A stretch of 64,000 nucleotides of DNA, taken from assembly GCA_002291465.1 (NCBI GenBank), contig CP021238.1, positions 1,426,001 to 1,490,000 of the forward strand. The letters are read 5' to 3'. The DNA comes from Mycobacterium lepraemurium. Lineage in GTDB: Bacteria > Actinomycetota > Actinomycetes > Mycobacteriales > Mycobacteriaceae. Position numbers and translations under genes: made by a program. The notes below the pieces were generated by a model, which worked only from the letters and a program-made list of their open reading frames with translations, did not search any database and had not been told where the DNA came from. Below are positions 1-9,520 of this stretch, piece after piece. Numbering within the stretch: position 1 is the stretch's first letter; each line of letters opens with the position of its first letter.

Positions 1-222
1 GGGATGGAACTGGACACCAGCGCGCTGCCGCGCCGGCCGTCGGGCCGCATCCGGCGCGACGCGGCCGACGCGCTGTTCGCCACCGTGCGCACCGAAGTGG
101 AAAACCACCCCGACGACTGGCGGCGCTGGTATCGGCTGGCCCGCGCCTACGACTACGCCGGGGACCGCCGCCGCGCCCGGGAAGCCATGAAGACCGCCGT
201 CGACCTGCAGGGCCACCAGTGA
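1..222 (+). CDS. C-terminal end of an Rv2772c-like protein (partial)
   Basis: The reading frame is open from the window edge, so the true start lies upstream. The visible 73 codons encode a basic, Arg-rich segment followed by a helix pair (HPDDWRRWYRLARAYDYAG, then GDRRRAREAMKTAVDL) that resembles a tetratricopeptide-type repeat. By position, next to the flavodoxin-like gene, it should be the tail of the Rv2772c equivalent, a membrane protein in M. tuberculosis. No membrane segment is visible in this part. The stop overlaps the next start by four bases (GTGA), suggesting translational coupling. Function unknown. Confidence 0.6.
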   Translation, partial: GMELDTSALPRRPSGRIRRDAADALFATVRTEVENHPDDWRRWYRLARAYDYAGDRRRAREAMKTAVDLQGHQ

Positions 223-686
223 CCGACACACCGAGCAAGACGCTGCTGATCGTGCACCACACGCCGGCGCCGCACACGCACGAGATGTTCGAGGCGGTGG
301 TCTCCGGCGCCACCGACCCCGAGATCGAAGGCGTCGAGGTTGTCCGCCGGGCGGCGCTGACGGTCTCGCCGGCCGAGATGCTGGCCGCCGACGGATATCT
401 GCTGGGCACCCCGGCCAACCTGGGTTACATCTCGGGTGCGCTCAAGCATGCCTTCGACTGCAGCTATTACCAGCTGCTCGACTCCACCCGCGGGCGGCCC
501 TTCGGCCTCTACCTGCACGGCAACGAGGGCACCGAGGGCGCCCAGCGTGCCGTCGACACCATCACGACCGGCCTGGGTTGGTCCAAAGCCGCTGAGACGG
601 TGGTGGTTTCGGGCAAGCCCAGCAAGGACGACCTGCAGGCGTGCTGGGAGCTGGGGGCGACGGTCGCCGCCCAATTGATGGACTAG
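219..686 (+). CDS. Flavodoxin/NADPH-dependent FMN reductase-like protein (Rv2771c-like)
   Basis: 155 residues with a flavodoxin-like fold: a first beta strand KTLLIVHHTPAPHT followed by the phosphate-binding loop region, then the loop GTPANLGYISGALKHAFDC typical of WrbA/FMN reductase-type flavoproteins, which contacts the flavin ring, and a late YLHGNEG segment. It probably binds FMN and carries out electron transfer or quinone/nitro reduction in the cytosol; the substrate is unknown. It starts with GTG inside the stop of the preceding gene, so the two are probably co-transcribed. The last 16 bases, including the stop, are repeated almost exactly just downstream. Confidence 0.75.
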   Translation: MTDTPSKTLLIVHHTPAPHTHEMFEAVVSGATDPEIEGVEVVRRAALTVSPAEMLAADGYLLGTPANLGYISGALKHAFDCSYYQLLDSTRGRPFGLYLHGNEGTEGAQRAVDTITTGLGWSKAAETVVVSGKPSKDDLQACWELGATVAAQLMD

Positions 687-703
687 CCCAATTGTTGGAC
701 TAG
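671..703. repeat. Imperfect 16-bp tandem duplication at a gene end
   Basis: CCAATTGATGGACTAG (671-686) is followed after one base by CCAATTGTTGGACTAG (688-703), 15 of 16 identical. The first copy holds the flavodoxin stop codon. The second contains the TAG of the convergent thioesterase pseudogene on the other strand (CTA at 700-702). Confidence 0.7.
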
Positions 704-1531
704 GTGTACGTCGGCTGGAATGCGTCGGCCGGCTGCGCCAACGCCAGCGCCGAGCTGGTGCCGAGCGGGCCGTGTCGGTCGAACAGCGTCGCGGCGCCGG
801 TGGCGACCCCGGCCGTGCCGTAATGGCTTTGGGCGGCCAGCCCGAGGAACTCGCCGTCGGGCAACCGGCTCGTGGTGACGGTGTAGTCGGCGTTGATGTA
901 ACGCAATCTGCCGGTGCCCCAATGGGTCAGCGAACTGGTGATGTTGCCGACGAACGCCAGCTGTGTGAACGGTGTGAGCGGATGGCCGTGCACCATTGGG
1001 CGAAACAGCCGGCCCAGGCGAACTTCTGCGAATGCGCCTGCTCCCACTCGCCGGCGGCGATGCCGGGGCTGCCTGCCCGGGTGGCCCCGGACCCCCAGAT
1101 GAGAAAGAGCATGTCCGCCGGGAAGCCCTCGGGCGACGTCGGCAACGGCGGCATCTGCACCGGAGGCGGCCACACCTGACCGTCGGGATGATCGCCGCGA
1201 CGCAGGAACAGCGCGCTGGCCCGCGTGACGACGACGCCGTTCTGCACCAGGCCCGCGTCGACCAGTTTGATCCGCCGGCCCTCCCGCTGCACCGAGGTGC
1301 GGATCTGCACCGGCGCCGGCAGGGCCGGGCGCAACAGGTCGACGGTGAACCGGGCCGGCTGCAGGTCGGGGTCGATGCCGGATTGCTCTATGCCCCAACC
1401 CAACAGGCCGCCGACGATCTGCCCGCCCATGGCCGCGCCCCACGGCCCCGGGTCATCGTGCCCGGAACATAGGAGTCGCCGTCTACAGTGAAAAACGCCT
1501 CGGGCATGATGGCGGGATCCTCGATCGTCAC
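700..1531 (-). pseudogene. Acyl-CoA thioesterase family protein, two frameshifts
   Basis: Read on the minus strand from a GTG at 1531 (VTIEDPAIMPEAFFTVDG), the protein would be about 275 residues, resembling double-hotdog acyl-CoA thioesterases. The frame changes near 1440, where the expected TRGPWGAAMGGQ is interrupted by a one-base change, and again near 1015 between HSQKFAWAG and the C-terminal part. The tail after that is well conserved, with HPLTPFTQLAFVGNITSSL and a final hotdog strand DFLGLAAQSHYG-like region (here EFLGLAAQSHYG). The intact enzyme would hydrolyse acyl-CoA. It diverges from the fadD-type gene with about 42 bases between starts, so both probably belong to one lipid locus. 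Confidence 0.7.
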
Positions 1532-1573
1532 CGCTATCACGATAGGGCAGCAGGCAGGATAGGTAGGACCGGC

Positions 1574-3106
1574 ATGCCGCCAGTGATCGGAATCGCGCGG
1601 GAGCACAACCCGTTCCCGACCACTGGCGTGTCCCGCGGCCGCGACGGCATTCCGCGCTACGACGAGCTGCCCGCCACGCTGGTGGACATGCTTGCCGACC
1701 AGGTCGACGCCCGCCCGGACAGCGAGGCCCTGGTCGAGCTCGGCGGTGGCCGGCTGACGTACCGGCAGCTGTGGGACCGGGCGGCGCGGGTGGCCGGCGG
1801 GCTGCGCGCCGACGGTCTGCGGCGGGGGGATCGCGTCGCGGTGCGCTATCCCGCCGGGATCGACTGGGTGCTGGCCTTCTGGGGCACGGTGCTGGCCGGC
1901 GGCGTTGCGGTGGCGGTCAATACGCGCTCCGCGCAACCGGAGGTCGATTTCGTGCTGTCCGACTCCGGTGCACGGCTACAGCTGGCGCCGGGTGACCCGC
2001 TGCCGGACGGAAAACCCTACGTCACCGAGCAACTCGGCGCGGCCGACACCGCCGGCCTGTTCTACACGTCGGGCACCACCGGCCACCCCAAGGGCGTGCC
2101 GACCACACACGAGGCTTTCCTGACCAACACCGAGAACGCGATCCGCTGCCTGCAGCAGCCGCGGGATCTGGGCGAGGACATGCGCACGCTGATCTCGGTA
2201 CCGCTGTTCCATGTGGCCGGTTGCAACTCACAGCTTTTGGCCACGGCCCGGCTCGGGGGAGCGTTGGTGATCCTGCCCGCGCTCGACCTGGAGACGCTGC
2301 TCAACGCGGTGGTCGCCGAACGTGTGTCGGTGATGGTCACCGTCCCCGCGATCTATGCATTATTGTTTCGCCACAAGGATTTTGCCGGAACCGACGTATC
2401 CCGCGTGCGCTGGTTCGGTTACGGCGGGGCGCCCATCGCGCCGTCGCTGGTGCACGCGGTGAAAGACGCCTTCCCGCACGCCACGGTGTTCAACGGCTAC
2501 GGCGTGACCGAGACGGCGTCGCTGATGACGGTGCTGCTCGACCCCGAAGCCGTCGAGCATGTCGATTCGGTCGGGTATGCGGTCCCGTCGGTGGACCTGG
2601 GGCTGATCCCGTTCGGCGACAACGAACCCGGCGTCGGGGAGTTGGTCACCCGCGGCGCCAACGTGACTGCCGGCTACTGGAATCGGCCGCAGGCCACCGC
2701 GAGCACCTTCGCCGGGGGCTGGCTGCACACCGGCGACGTGGTGCGCGTCGACGCCGCCGGCCGGGTGCACATCATCGACCGGCTCAAGGACATCATCAAC
2801 CGCGGCGGCGAGAACGTCTCCAGCGTCGAGGTCGAGGCGGTGCTGCTGGGTGCGCCCGGCGTCGCGGATGCGTGCGTGCTGGGGGCGCCCGACGACGTGA
2901 TGGGCGAGAAAGTGGGGGCGGTGCTGTTCGGCGACGACGACATCGACGTGCCGGCGGTGTTCGAGCACTGCCGCGGCCGGCTGGCCGACTTCAAGGTGCC
3001 GCAGTACGTTACGGTCGTCGACGGCCTGCTGCCGCGCAATGCCGGCGGCAAACTGCTCAAGGCCAGACTGCGCGACCAGGTGCGCTGGGGTGACTCGCTG
3101 CGATGA
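1574..3106 (+). CDS. AMP-dependent acyl-CoA synthetase/ligase (FadD-like)
   Basis: 510 residues, normal length for class I adenylate-forming (ANL) enzymes. The P-loop YTSGTTGHPKG lies at residues 164-174, the A5 motif YGVTETAS near 309, the A7 motif WLHTGDVVRVD near 390, the hinge DRLKDIINRGGENVS near 400, and the C-terminal catalytic lysine region NAGGKLLKARL near 495. It should activate a carboxylic or fatty acid to acyl-AMP and then acyl-CoA. The stop overlaps the ATG of the carboxylase pseudogene (ATGA), so it was translationally coupled to it. The pair suggests activation followed by alpha-carboxylation of a long-chain acyl-CoA. The ligase is intact although its partner is dead. Acid specificity cannot be read from the sequence. 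Confidence 0.85.
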   Translation: MPPVIGIAREHNPFPTTGVSRGRDGIPRYDELPATLVDMLADQVDARPDSEALVELGGGRLTYRQLWDRAARVAGGLRADGLRRGDRVAVRYPAGIDWVLAFWGTVLAGGVAVAVNTRSAQPEVDFVLSDSGARLQLAPGDPLPDGKPYVTEQLGAADTAGLFYTSGTTGHPKGVPTTHEAFLTNTENAIRCLQQPRDLGEDMRTLISVPLFHVAGCNSQLLATARLGGALVILPALDLETLLNAVVAERVSVMVTVPAIYALLFRHKDFAGTDVSRVRWFGYGGAPIAPSLVHAVKDAFPHATVFNGYGVTETASLMTVLLDPEAVEHVDSVGYAVPSVDLGLIPFGDNEPGVGELVTRGANVTAGYWNRPQATASTFAGGWLHTGDVVRVDAAGRVHIIDRLKDIINRGGENVSSVEVEAVLLGAPGVADACVLGAPDDVMGEKVGAVLFGDDDIDVPAVFEHCRGRLADFKVPQYVTVVDGLLPRNAGGKLLKARLRDQVRWGDSLR

Positions 3107-6100
3107 CCGCGAGCCTGCTGGTCGCCAACCGCGGCGAGATCGCACTTCGAATCATCCGCACCGCAATAGAACTGGGCATGCGAACCGTCGCCGTGTACGC
3201 CGCGGATGACGCGCACAGCCCGCACGTGCACGCCGCCAACGAGGCGATGCCGCTGCCCGGCAGCGGCCCGCCCGCCTACCTAAACCAGGCTGCCCTGCTG
3301 GCCGTTGCCGAGAGCACCGGCGCAACGCTGATTCATCCGGGCTACGGATTCCTGTCCGAGAACGCCGAATTCGCCGAGGCCTGCGTCGCTGCCGGCCAAC
3401 CTTCGTGGGCCCCGACGCGCGCGTGCTCGAGCTGCTGGGCAACAAGACGGCGGCCCGCCGCGCCGCGATCGCCGCCGGGGTGCCGACGCTCGCCGCCACC
3501 AACGGCCCGAGCGGCGTCGAGGACATCGAGGCGTTCTTCGCCGCCACCCCGGCGGCATCATGATCAAGGCGCTGGCCGGCGGCGGCGGGCGGGGAATGCG
3601 CAAGGTGCACAATGCCGATCAGATCGCCGGCGCCTACCAACGCTGCGCCGCGGAGGCGCGGCCGGGGTTCGGCGATCCGGCGCTGTTCGCCGAGGCGCTG
3701 CTCGGCGATGCCCGCCACATCGAGGTGCAGGTGGTCGCCGCGCCGGCCGGGCACCAAACGCACGCCCTGGCGGTGGGCGACCGCGACTGCAGCATCCAGC
3801 GGCGCTACCAGAATCTGGTCGAAATTGCGCCCGCCCAAGGGCTTTCGGAGAATCTGCGCCGTGCGCTGCACCAGGCGGCGGTGCGGTTGTGCGCCCGCGT
3901 CGGGCTGCGCGGGATGGCCACCGTGGAGTTCCTGGTCAGCGGCGAGCGGTTCGTCTTCCTGGAGGTCAACCCGCGAATCCAGGTGGAGCACACCGTCACC
4001 GAGCAGACCACCGGGCTCGACCTGGTCGCCGTGCAGCTGGCGATCGCCGGCGGCGAGTCCTACTACCGGCTGGGCCTGACGGCCGGAATCGCCTCCGACG
4101 GCACCGAAGTCATCGGCGAGCCGGCCGCCCAGCGGGGCATCTCGATCCAGCTGCGGGTCAACGCGGAGACGTTCGGCCTCGACTTCTCCGTGCTGCCGTC
4201 CGCCGGCACGCTCATCGCGTTCTGCCCGCCCAGCGGACCGGGAGTGCGGGTCGACACCTACGGCCGGCCCGGACTGGCGGTGAGCCCGCAGTACGGCTCG
4301 CTGCTGGCCAAGGTGACCGTGGCGGTGCATGGATCCTCGTGGCGGGCGGCGATGCGCAAGGCCGACACCGCCCTGTCCGAATTCGGCGTCGAGGGCGTGG
4401 CCACCAACATCGGGTTCTTGCGCGGCTGCTGGCCGAACAGCGACTCGAAACCGGTTGGGTTAAAACCGATTTAGTGGATGAGAAGCTTCCTGAGTTGGCC
4501 ACCGCCGCGCTGACCCATCAGCCTGGCCCGCAGCCGGACGCCGTCGAGCTGTATCCCGGCGAGGACGCGCTGCGCGCGCAGCTGGCCGGCACCGTGATCG
4601 AGGTGGCGCCCGAGGGCGCGGATTACCCCGCGGGCGCCCAGCTTGGTCGTCCTGGAAGCGATGAAGATGCAGCACGTCCTCGCCGCGCCGGACGCGCTGC
4701 GCACCGTCCGGGTGCTGGTGAGCCCCGGCCAGGTCGTCGGGACCGGCGATCCGCTGCTGGTCTTCACCCGCACCACGGGCGGTGACGACGGTGAATCCAC
4801 AACGGCGGCAAACGATCTCGACCTATCCCGCGCTGACCTGGACGAGGTGATTGAGCGGCACGCCCGGACCCTGGACGAGGGGCGCCCGGACGCCGTCGCC
4901 AAACGCCACCGGCAGGACCGGCGCACTGCCCGGGAGAACATCGACGACCTCGTCGACCCCGGCAGCTTCATCGAATACGGCGCCCTGACCATCGCCGCGC
5001 AGCGCAGCCGGCGCTCCGAGGAGGACCTGATCGCCAACACCCCGGCCGACGGCCTGGCCACCGTCGGCGCCGACCGGTTCGGGCGGGCCGCAGCGCAGGC
5101 CGTCGTGGCCTCCTACGACTACACCGTGCTGGCCGGCACCCAGGGCATGCGCAACCACGCCAAGACCGACCGCGTCTTCGACCTGGCCGCCCGGAAACGG
5201 CTGCCGTGGTGCTTTTCGCCGAGGGCGGCAGCGTCCGGCCCGGCGACACCGACGTCGGCGGCGCCGCGGGGCTGGACGTGCCGACCTTCCGGATGCTGGC
5301 GGGGCTGCGCGGGCGGGTGCCGCTGGTGTCGGTCGTCTCGGGCCGGTGCTTCGCCGGCAACGCCGCGCTGGCCGGGGTGTGCGACGTCATCATCGCGACC
5401 CCGGACGCCAACATCGGGATGGGCGGGCCGGCGATGATCGAAGGTAGCGGGCTGGGCGTCTACCCGCTCGAGGCGATCGGGCCGATCGCCGTGCAGCGCC
5501 GCAACGGGGTGGTCGGCCTGGTCGCCCGCGACGAGGCGCACGCGGTGTCGCTGGCTAAGCAATACCTCTCCTACTTTCAGGGCCGCCTGGACCGGTGGCA
5601 GGCGCCCGACCCGCGGGTGGCCCGACATGTGGTTCCGCAGAACCGATTACGCGCCTATGATGTGTACCGGGCCATCGAGGCGATCGTCGATGTCGGGTCG
5701 GTGCTGGAGCTGCGCCCCGACTACGGGGTGGGCATCGTCACCGCGCTGGTGCGGGTCGAGGGCGTGCCCTACGGGCTGATCGCCAACAGCACCCATCACC
5801 TCGGCGGCGCCATCGACGCCGAGGCTGCCGACAAGGCCGGCGACTTCCTGGCGTTATGCGAATCCTTTGGGCTGCCGGTGATCTCGCTGTGCGATACCCC
5901 CGGCTTCATGGTGGGGCCCGACGCCGAGACCCAGGCCGCGGTGCGCCGGTTCGGCCGGATGTTCGTGCTGGGCGCGCGGCTGACGGTGCCGCTGGGAATG
6001 ACCATCCTGCGTAAGGGATACGGACTCGGCGCGATGGCCATGGCCGGCGGTTCGTTCCGTGCACCGCAATTCACCGTTGCCTGGCCGACCGGTGAGATCG

Positions 6101-6314
6101 GCGGCATGGGCCTGGAGAGCGCGGTGCGGCTCGGCTACCGCAAGGAGCTGGCCGCCGTCACCGATCCGGCCGAACGGCAAAACCTCTTCGACCGCCTGGT
6201 GGCGGCGCCTACCAGCACGGCAAGGCGCTGCGCGCGGCGACCACCTTCGAGCTGGACGACGTCATAGACCCAGCAGTCTCCCGGGCCTGGATCACCAGGC
6301 TCTCGGGAGGCTGA
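3103..6314 (+). pseudogene. Single-chain acyl-CoA carboxylase (BC-BCCP-CT, LCC type), multiple frameshifts
   Basis: Joined across frames, this encodes about 1070 residues in one chain: biotin carboxylase (LLVANRGEIALRIIRTA; the ATP-grasp glycine loop KALAGGGGRGMRK; EVNPRIQVEHTVTE), biotinyl carrier (VLEAMKMQHVLA with the biotin lysine), then carboxyltransferase (LCDTPGFMVG; GIVTALVRVEG). This order and length match the single-chain long-chain acyl-CoA carboxylase described from M. avium subsp. paratuberculosis. The frame changes near 3398, 3545, 4425, 4640, 5203 and 6205, so no functional holoenzyme can be made. The most intact pieces are 3560-4474 (biotin carboxylase core) and 5206-6205 (carboxyltransferase). 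The number of lesions argues against a single sequencing error. Confidence 0.85.
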
Positions 6315-6326
6315 CGGGTTGAGCGG

Positions 6327-6599
6327 TTACGCGTGGCCGGAGCCGCAACCGACGCCGGGCAGGCAGCCCTGGCCGCCGGGCACGCCGCCGGGGCCGGCGA
6401 ACTGGCCACCGGAGCCGCAGTTGCCGTTGGCGTCGCAGCCGCCACCACCCGGGTCGTCCTTGAAGGTGACGTGCGTGGCGGCCGGTCCGGCTGGTCCTGC
6501 GACGATGACGTCAGCGGCGGCCGCGGGCGCGGCGGCGATGGCCGCGGCGGCCCCTGTGGCAACGACCAGCGGTTTCATGAGTGTCAATTTCGATCGCAT
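6327..6599 (-). CDS. Small secreted glycine-rich protein, function unknown
   Basis: From the ATG at 6599 the product is 90 residues: a basic start MRSKLTLMKPL, a hydrophobic Ala-rich stretch (VVATGAAAAIAAAPAAAAD) typical of a Sec signal peptide with a likely cut after an Ala, then a mature part of about 60 residues rich in Gly and Pro with four cysteines (CDANGNC, QGCLPGVGC). An internal ATG at 6578 would still keep the signal peptide. The paired cysteines suggest disulfides outside the cytoplasm. I do not recognise a named family. It is convergent with the carboxylase pseudogene and diverges from the SDR gene. Confidence 0.6.
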   Translation of the reverse strand: MRSKLTLMKPLVVATGAAAAIAAAPAAAADVIVAGPAGPAATHVTFKDDPGGGGCDANGNCGSGGQFAGPGGVPGGQGCLPGVGCGSGHA

Positions 6600-6697
6600 G
6601 CGGCTGGCATACCACCTCAACACCTGTCCAAAACATCGCGAATAAAATTTCGGCAGCAAACGAACGACCGGCCCACCACCGCGACAGAAGGCACACC

Positions 6698-7477
6698 ATG
6701 ACCTCACAGGATCTGACCGGACGCACCGCCATCATCACCGGCGCGTCGCGCGGTATCGGGCTGGCCACCGCCCAGCAGCTGGCCGCGGCGGGCGCCAACG
6801 TGGTGCTCATCGCCCGCAAGCAGGAGGCCGCCGACGAGGCCGCCGCCCAGGTGGGGCCGCAGGCCCTCGGGGTCGGTGCCCACGCGGTCGACGAGGACGC
6901 GGCCCGCCAGTGCGTGCAGCTCACGCTGGAGCGCTTCGGCAGCGTCGACATCCTGGTCAACAACGCCGGGACGAATCCGGCGTACGGGCCGCTGACCGAG
7001 CAGGACCACGCCCGGTTTGCCAAGATCTTCGACGTCAACCTGTGGGCGCCGCTGCTGTGGACCTCGCTGGTGGTAAAGTCGTGGATGGGCGAACACGGCG
7101 GCTCGATCGTCAACACGGCCTCCATCGGCGGCCTGCACCAGTCGCCGGCAATGGGCATGTACAACGCCACCAAGGCGGCGCTGATCCACGTCACCAAGCA
7201 ACTGGCGCTGGAACTTTCGCCGCGCATCCGGGTCAACGCGATCGCCCCCGGGGTGGTGCGCACCCGGCTCGCCGAGGCGCTGTGGAAGGACCACGAGGAC
7301 CCGCTGTCGTCCTCGATCGCGCTGGGCCGCATCGGCGAGCCGATCGACGTGGCTGTCGCGGTCGCCTTCCTGGTGTCCGACGCCGCCAGCTGGATCACCG
7401 GCGAGACGCTGGTCATCGACGGCGGCACCGTGCTCGGCGCCGCGCAGGGATTCCGGTCGGCGCCGACGCCGTCCTGA
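6698..7477 (+). CDS. Short-chain dehydrogenase/reductase (Rv2766c-like, FabG family)
   Basis: 259 residues, the length of a classical SDR. The cofactor loop TGASRGIG is near residue 14, NNAG near 90, the catalytic Ser in NTASIGG near 140, and YNATKAA supplies the Tyr and Lys near 154-158. The late segment PGVVRTRLAEALW and the end GETLVIDGGTVLG are typical. It should reduce a ketone or oxidise an alcohol with NAD(P)(H). An AGAAGG ribosome site lies about seven bases before the ATG at 6698, which decides this start over an in-frame start further upstream. The M. tuberculosis counterpart is adjacent to the Rv2765 gene; here a glycosyltransferase pseudogene lies between them. Confidence 0.85.
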   Translation: MTSQDLTGRTAIITGASRGIGLATAQQLAAAGANVVLIARKQEAADEAAAQVGPQALGVGAHAVDEDAARQCVQLTLERFGSVDILVNNAGTNPAYGPLTEQDHARFAKIFDVNLWAPLLWTSLVVKSWMGEHGGSIVNTASIGGLHQSPAMGMYNATKAALIHVTKQLALELSPRIRVNAIAPGVVRTRLAEALWKDHEDPLSSSIALGRIGEPIDVAVAVAFLVSDAASWITGETLVIDGGTVLGAAQGFRSAPTPS

Positions 7478-7534
7478 CAGGGCCGCGGCGACGCTAGAGT
7501 TTCCCGACCACACCTTGAAAGCGGGAACCAGCGG

Positions 7535-8749
7535 ATGCGTGTGCTGCTGTCGGCGTACGACTCGCGCGGCGGGGTGCAGCCGCTGGCCGCGTTCGCGGTG
7601 CAGCTGCGGGCGCTCGGCGTCGACGCGCGGGTGGGCGCCCCGCCGGACGCGGAATTCGCTGAGTTGCTGGCCCGCGCCGGGGTGCCGCTGGTGGCGTTCG
7701 GCGACTCGCTGCGGGCGATGAAAACCGCGGCGACGACGCCGTCGGAGGAGCAGCTGCGCCGCCAGCTGGACCGGTTGATCGCCGCTCAGTTCGACGCGGC
7801 GGCCGCCGTGGGATGCGATGCCCTGGTGGTGGCCGGCTTCCCGCCGGCCGCGGCCGCCGCCCGCTCGGCCGCCGAAAAGTAGGTCGCCCACTACGTTTAC
7901 GTCAGCTATCAGCCCACCATCTTGCCGTCGCCGCACTACCCGCCGCCCGGGTACGCCGACGCGCCGTCCGCGGCGGGCCTGATCGACAACCGGCTGCTGT
8001 GGCAGCTCGACGGCCGGTACATGCAGGCGCTGTTCGGCGAGACGCTTAACGTGCGCCGGCGGCGATCGGCCTGCCGCCGCTGGACGACCTCCGCGGCTAC
8101 GCGCTCACCGAGCGCCCGTGGCTGGCCACCGACCCGACCTTGGATCTGTGGCGGCCGCCGGGCGACCTTGACGTGGTGCAGACCGGCGCCTGGCTGCTGG
8201 CCGACGATCGCCGGTTGCCCGCGGAGCTGGAGGCCTTCATGGATGCCGGCGCCCCGTCGGTGTACGTGGGCTTCGGCAGCATGCCGATGCGGGCCTGTCG
8301 GGACGTCGCCAAGGTGGCCATCCAGGCGGTGCGTGAGCAGCGGCGCCGCGCCGTAATCTCCCGCGGCTGGGCCGGGCTGGGGCCGATCGACGACGGCGAG
8401 GACTGCCTGGTCGTGGGCGAGGTCAACCACCAGGCGCTGTTCGGGCGGGTCGCGGCCATCGTGCACCACGGCGGGGTGGGCACCATGACGGCGGTCGCGC
8501 TGGCCGGCGCGCCCTAGGTGGTGGTACCCCAGGGCGCCGATCAGCCGTACTGGGCGGCCCGGGTGGCAGAGCTGGGCATCGGCGCCCGCCCACGACGGTC
8601 CGGGCCCCACCGTCGAATCGCTGTCCGCCGCGCTCGGGACCGCCCTGACGGAGCGGACCCGCGCCCGCGCCGGGGTGGTGGCCGCGACGATCCGCACCGA
8701 CGGCGCGGCGCGGCCCGCGCGGCTGCTGGTGGCGCGGCTAGCGGGGTAA
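7535..8749 (+). pseudogene. GT1-family glycosyltransferase, two ambers and two frameshifts
   Basis: The rebuilt product, about 400 residues, begins MRVLLSAYDSRGGVQPLAAF and ends with the donor-site half [30 protein letters not shown] and [20 protein letters not shown], typical of mycobacterial UDP- or dTDP-sugar glycosyltransferases acting on lipids. In-frame TAG codons interrupt it at 7880-7882 and 8515-8517. The second sits where the family has Gln ([14 protein letters not shown]), consistent with CAG to TAG. Frameshifts lie near 8055 and 8585. Its last 12 bases overlap the end of the convergent hydrolase gene. In related mycobacteria such enzymes glycosylate cell-envelope lipids; the exact substrate is unknown. 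Confidence 0.8.
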
Positions 8750-9478
8750 CGCCGCGGCGAACACGTCGCGCATCGCGTCCCAGTGCCGTTCGGCCGCGGC
8801 CGGGTCATAGGGCGCGTTGTCGGGGACCGCGAAACCGTGTGTGGCCGAATACCATTCGATGGTGTGCCGGACACCGGCCGCGGTCAGCGCCTTGTCCAGC
8901 TGCTCGGCGTGATCGGTCGTGAACGACGCGTCGTCCTGGGCGCCGCCGACATACACCGTGGCGCTCATCCGGTCGGCCAGCAGGTGCGGGCTGTCGTCGC
9001 TGCCAGTCACCAGGCCGCCCCCGTGGAACGACGCCGCCGCGGCCACCCGGTCGGGCAGCCGGCCGGCCATGATGAGCGATGTCCGCCCGCCCATGCAGTA
9101 GCCGCACACCCCGAACCGGTCGCCGGACACCTCCGGGCGGGCGGACAGGTAGTCGAAGAACGCCGCGGCGTCGGTGGCCATCCGGTCCGGGGTGACGCTG
9201 CCGATCATGGCGAACAGGCGGTTGCGCTCCTGCTGGTCGGCGAAGACGGTCGCCATGTCGAACGGGGCCCATTCGTCGCTGCGGTAGTAGACGTCGGGCA
9301 GCAGCACTGCGTAGCCGAATCCGGCCAGCTTGGCGGCCATCTGGTCGAACGTGTCGCGCACCCCGCCGGCGTCGGGATACATGACCACGCCGGGCCAGGG
9401 CCCGGACCCGTCGGGGAAAAACAGGCGCACCGGGCAGGTGCCGTCGGCGGTGCTGATGCTGTCGGTGATCTTCGGCAT
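8738..9478 (-). CDS. Dienelactone hydrolase family protein (Rv2765-like)
   Basis: 246 residues with an alpha/beta-hydrolase fold. The nucleophile cysteine lies in [10 protein letters not shown] near residue 118, the acid in the GAQDDAS segment near 180, and the histidine in [10 protein letters not shown] near 212, the layout of dienelactone hydrolases. The N-terminal [13 protein letters not shown] and VLLPDVYYR are also typical. It probably hydrolyses a lactone or ester in the cytosol; the substrate in mycobacteria is not known. The start at 9478 diverges from thyA with only 42 bases between them, so the two promoters must overlap. Confidence 0.85.
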   Translation of the reverse strand: MPKITDSISTADGTCPVRLFFPDGSGPWPGVVMYPDAGGVRDTFDQMAAKLAGFGYAVLLPDVYYRSDEWAPFDMATVFADQQERNRLFAMIGSVTPDRMATDAAAFFDYLSARPEVSGDRFGVCGYCMGGRTSLIMAGRLPDRVAAAASFHGGGLVTGSDDSPHLLADRMSATVYVGGAQDDASFTTDHAEQLDKALTAAGVRHTIEWYSATHGFAVPDNAPYDPAAAERHWDAMRDVFAAALPR

Positions 9479-9520
9479 GGCACCCGTTCTACTCCTGGCC
9501 GTCCGACGTAAGATCGCCGC

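Noticed and set aside
3103..6314. Carboxylase as three separate intact genes (accA, BCCP, accD)
   Set aside because: The frames have no own ribosome sites or starts and join into one continuous BC-BCCP-CT protein of the known single-chain length.
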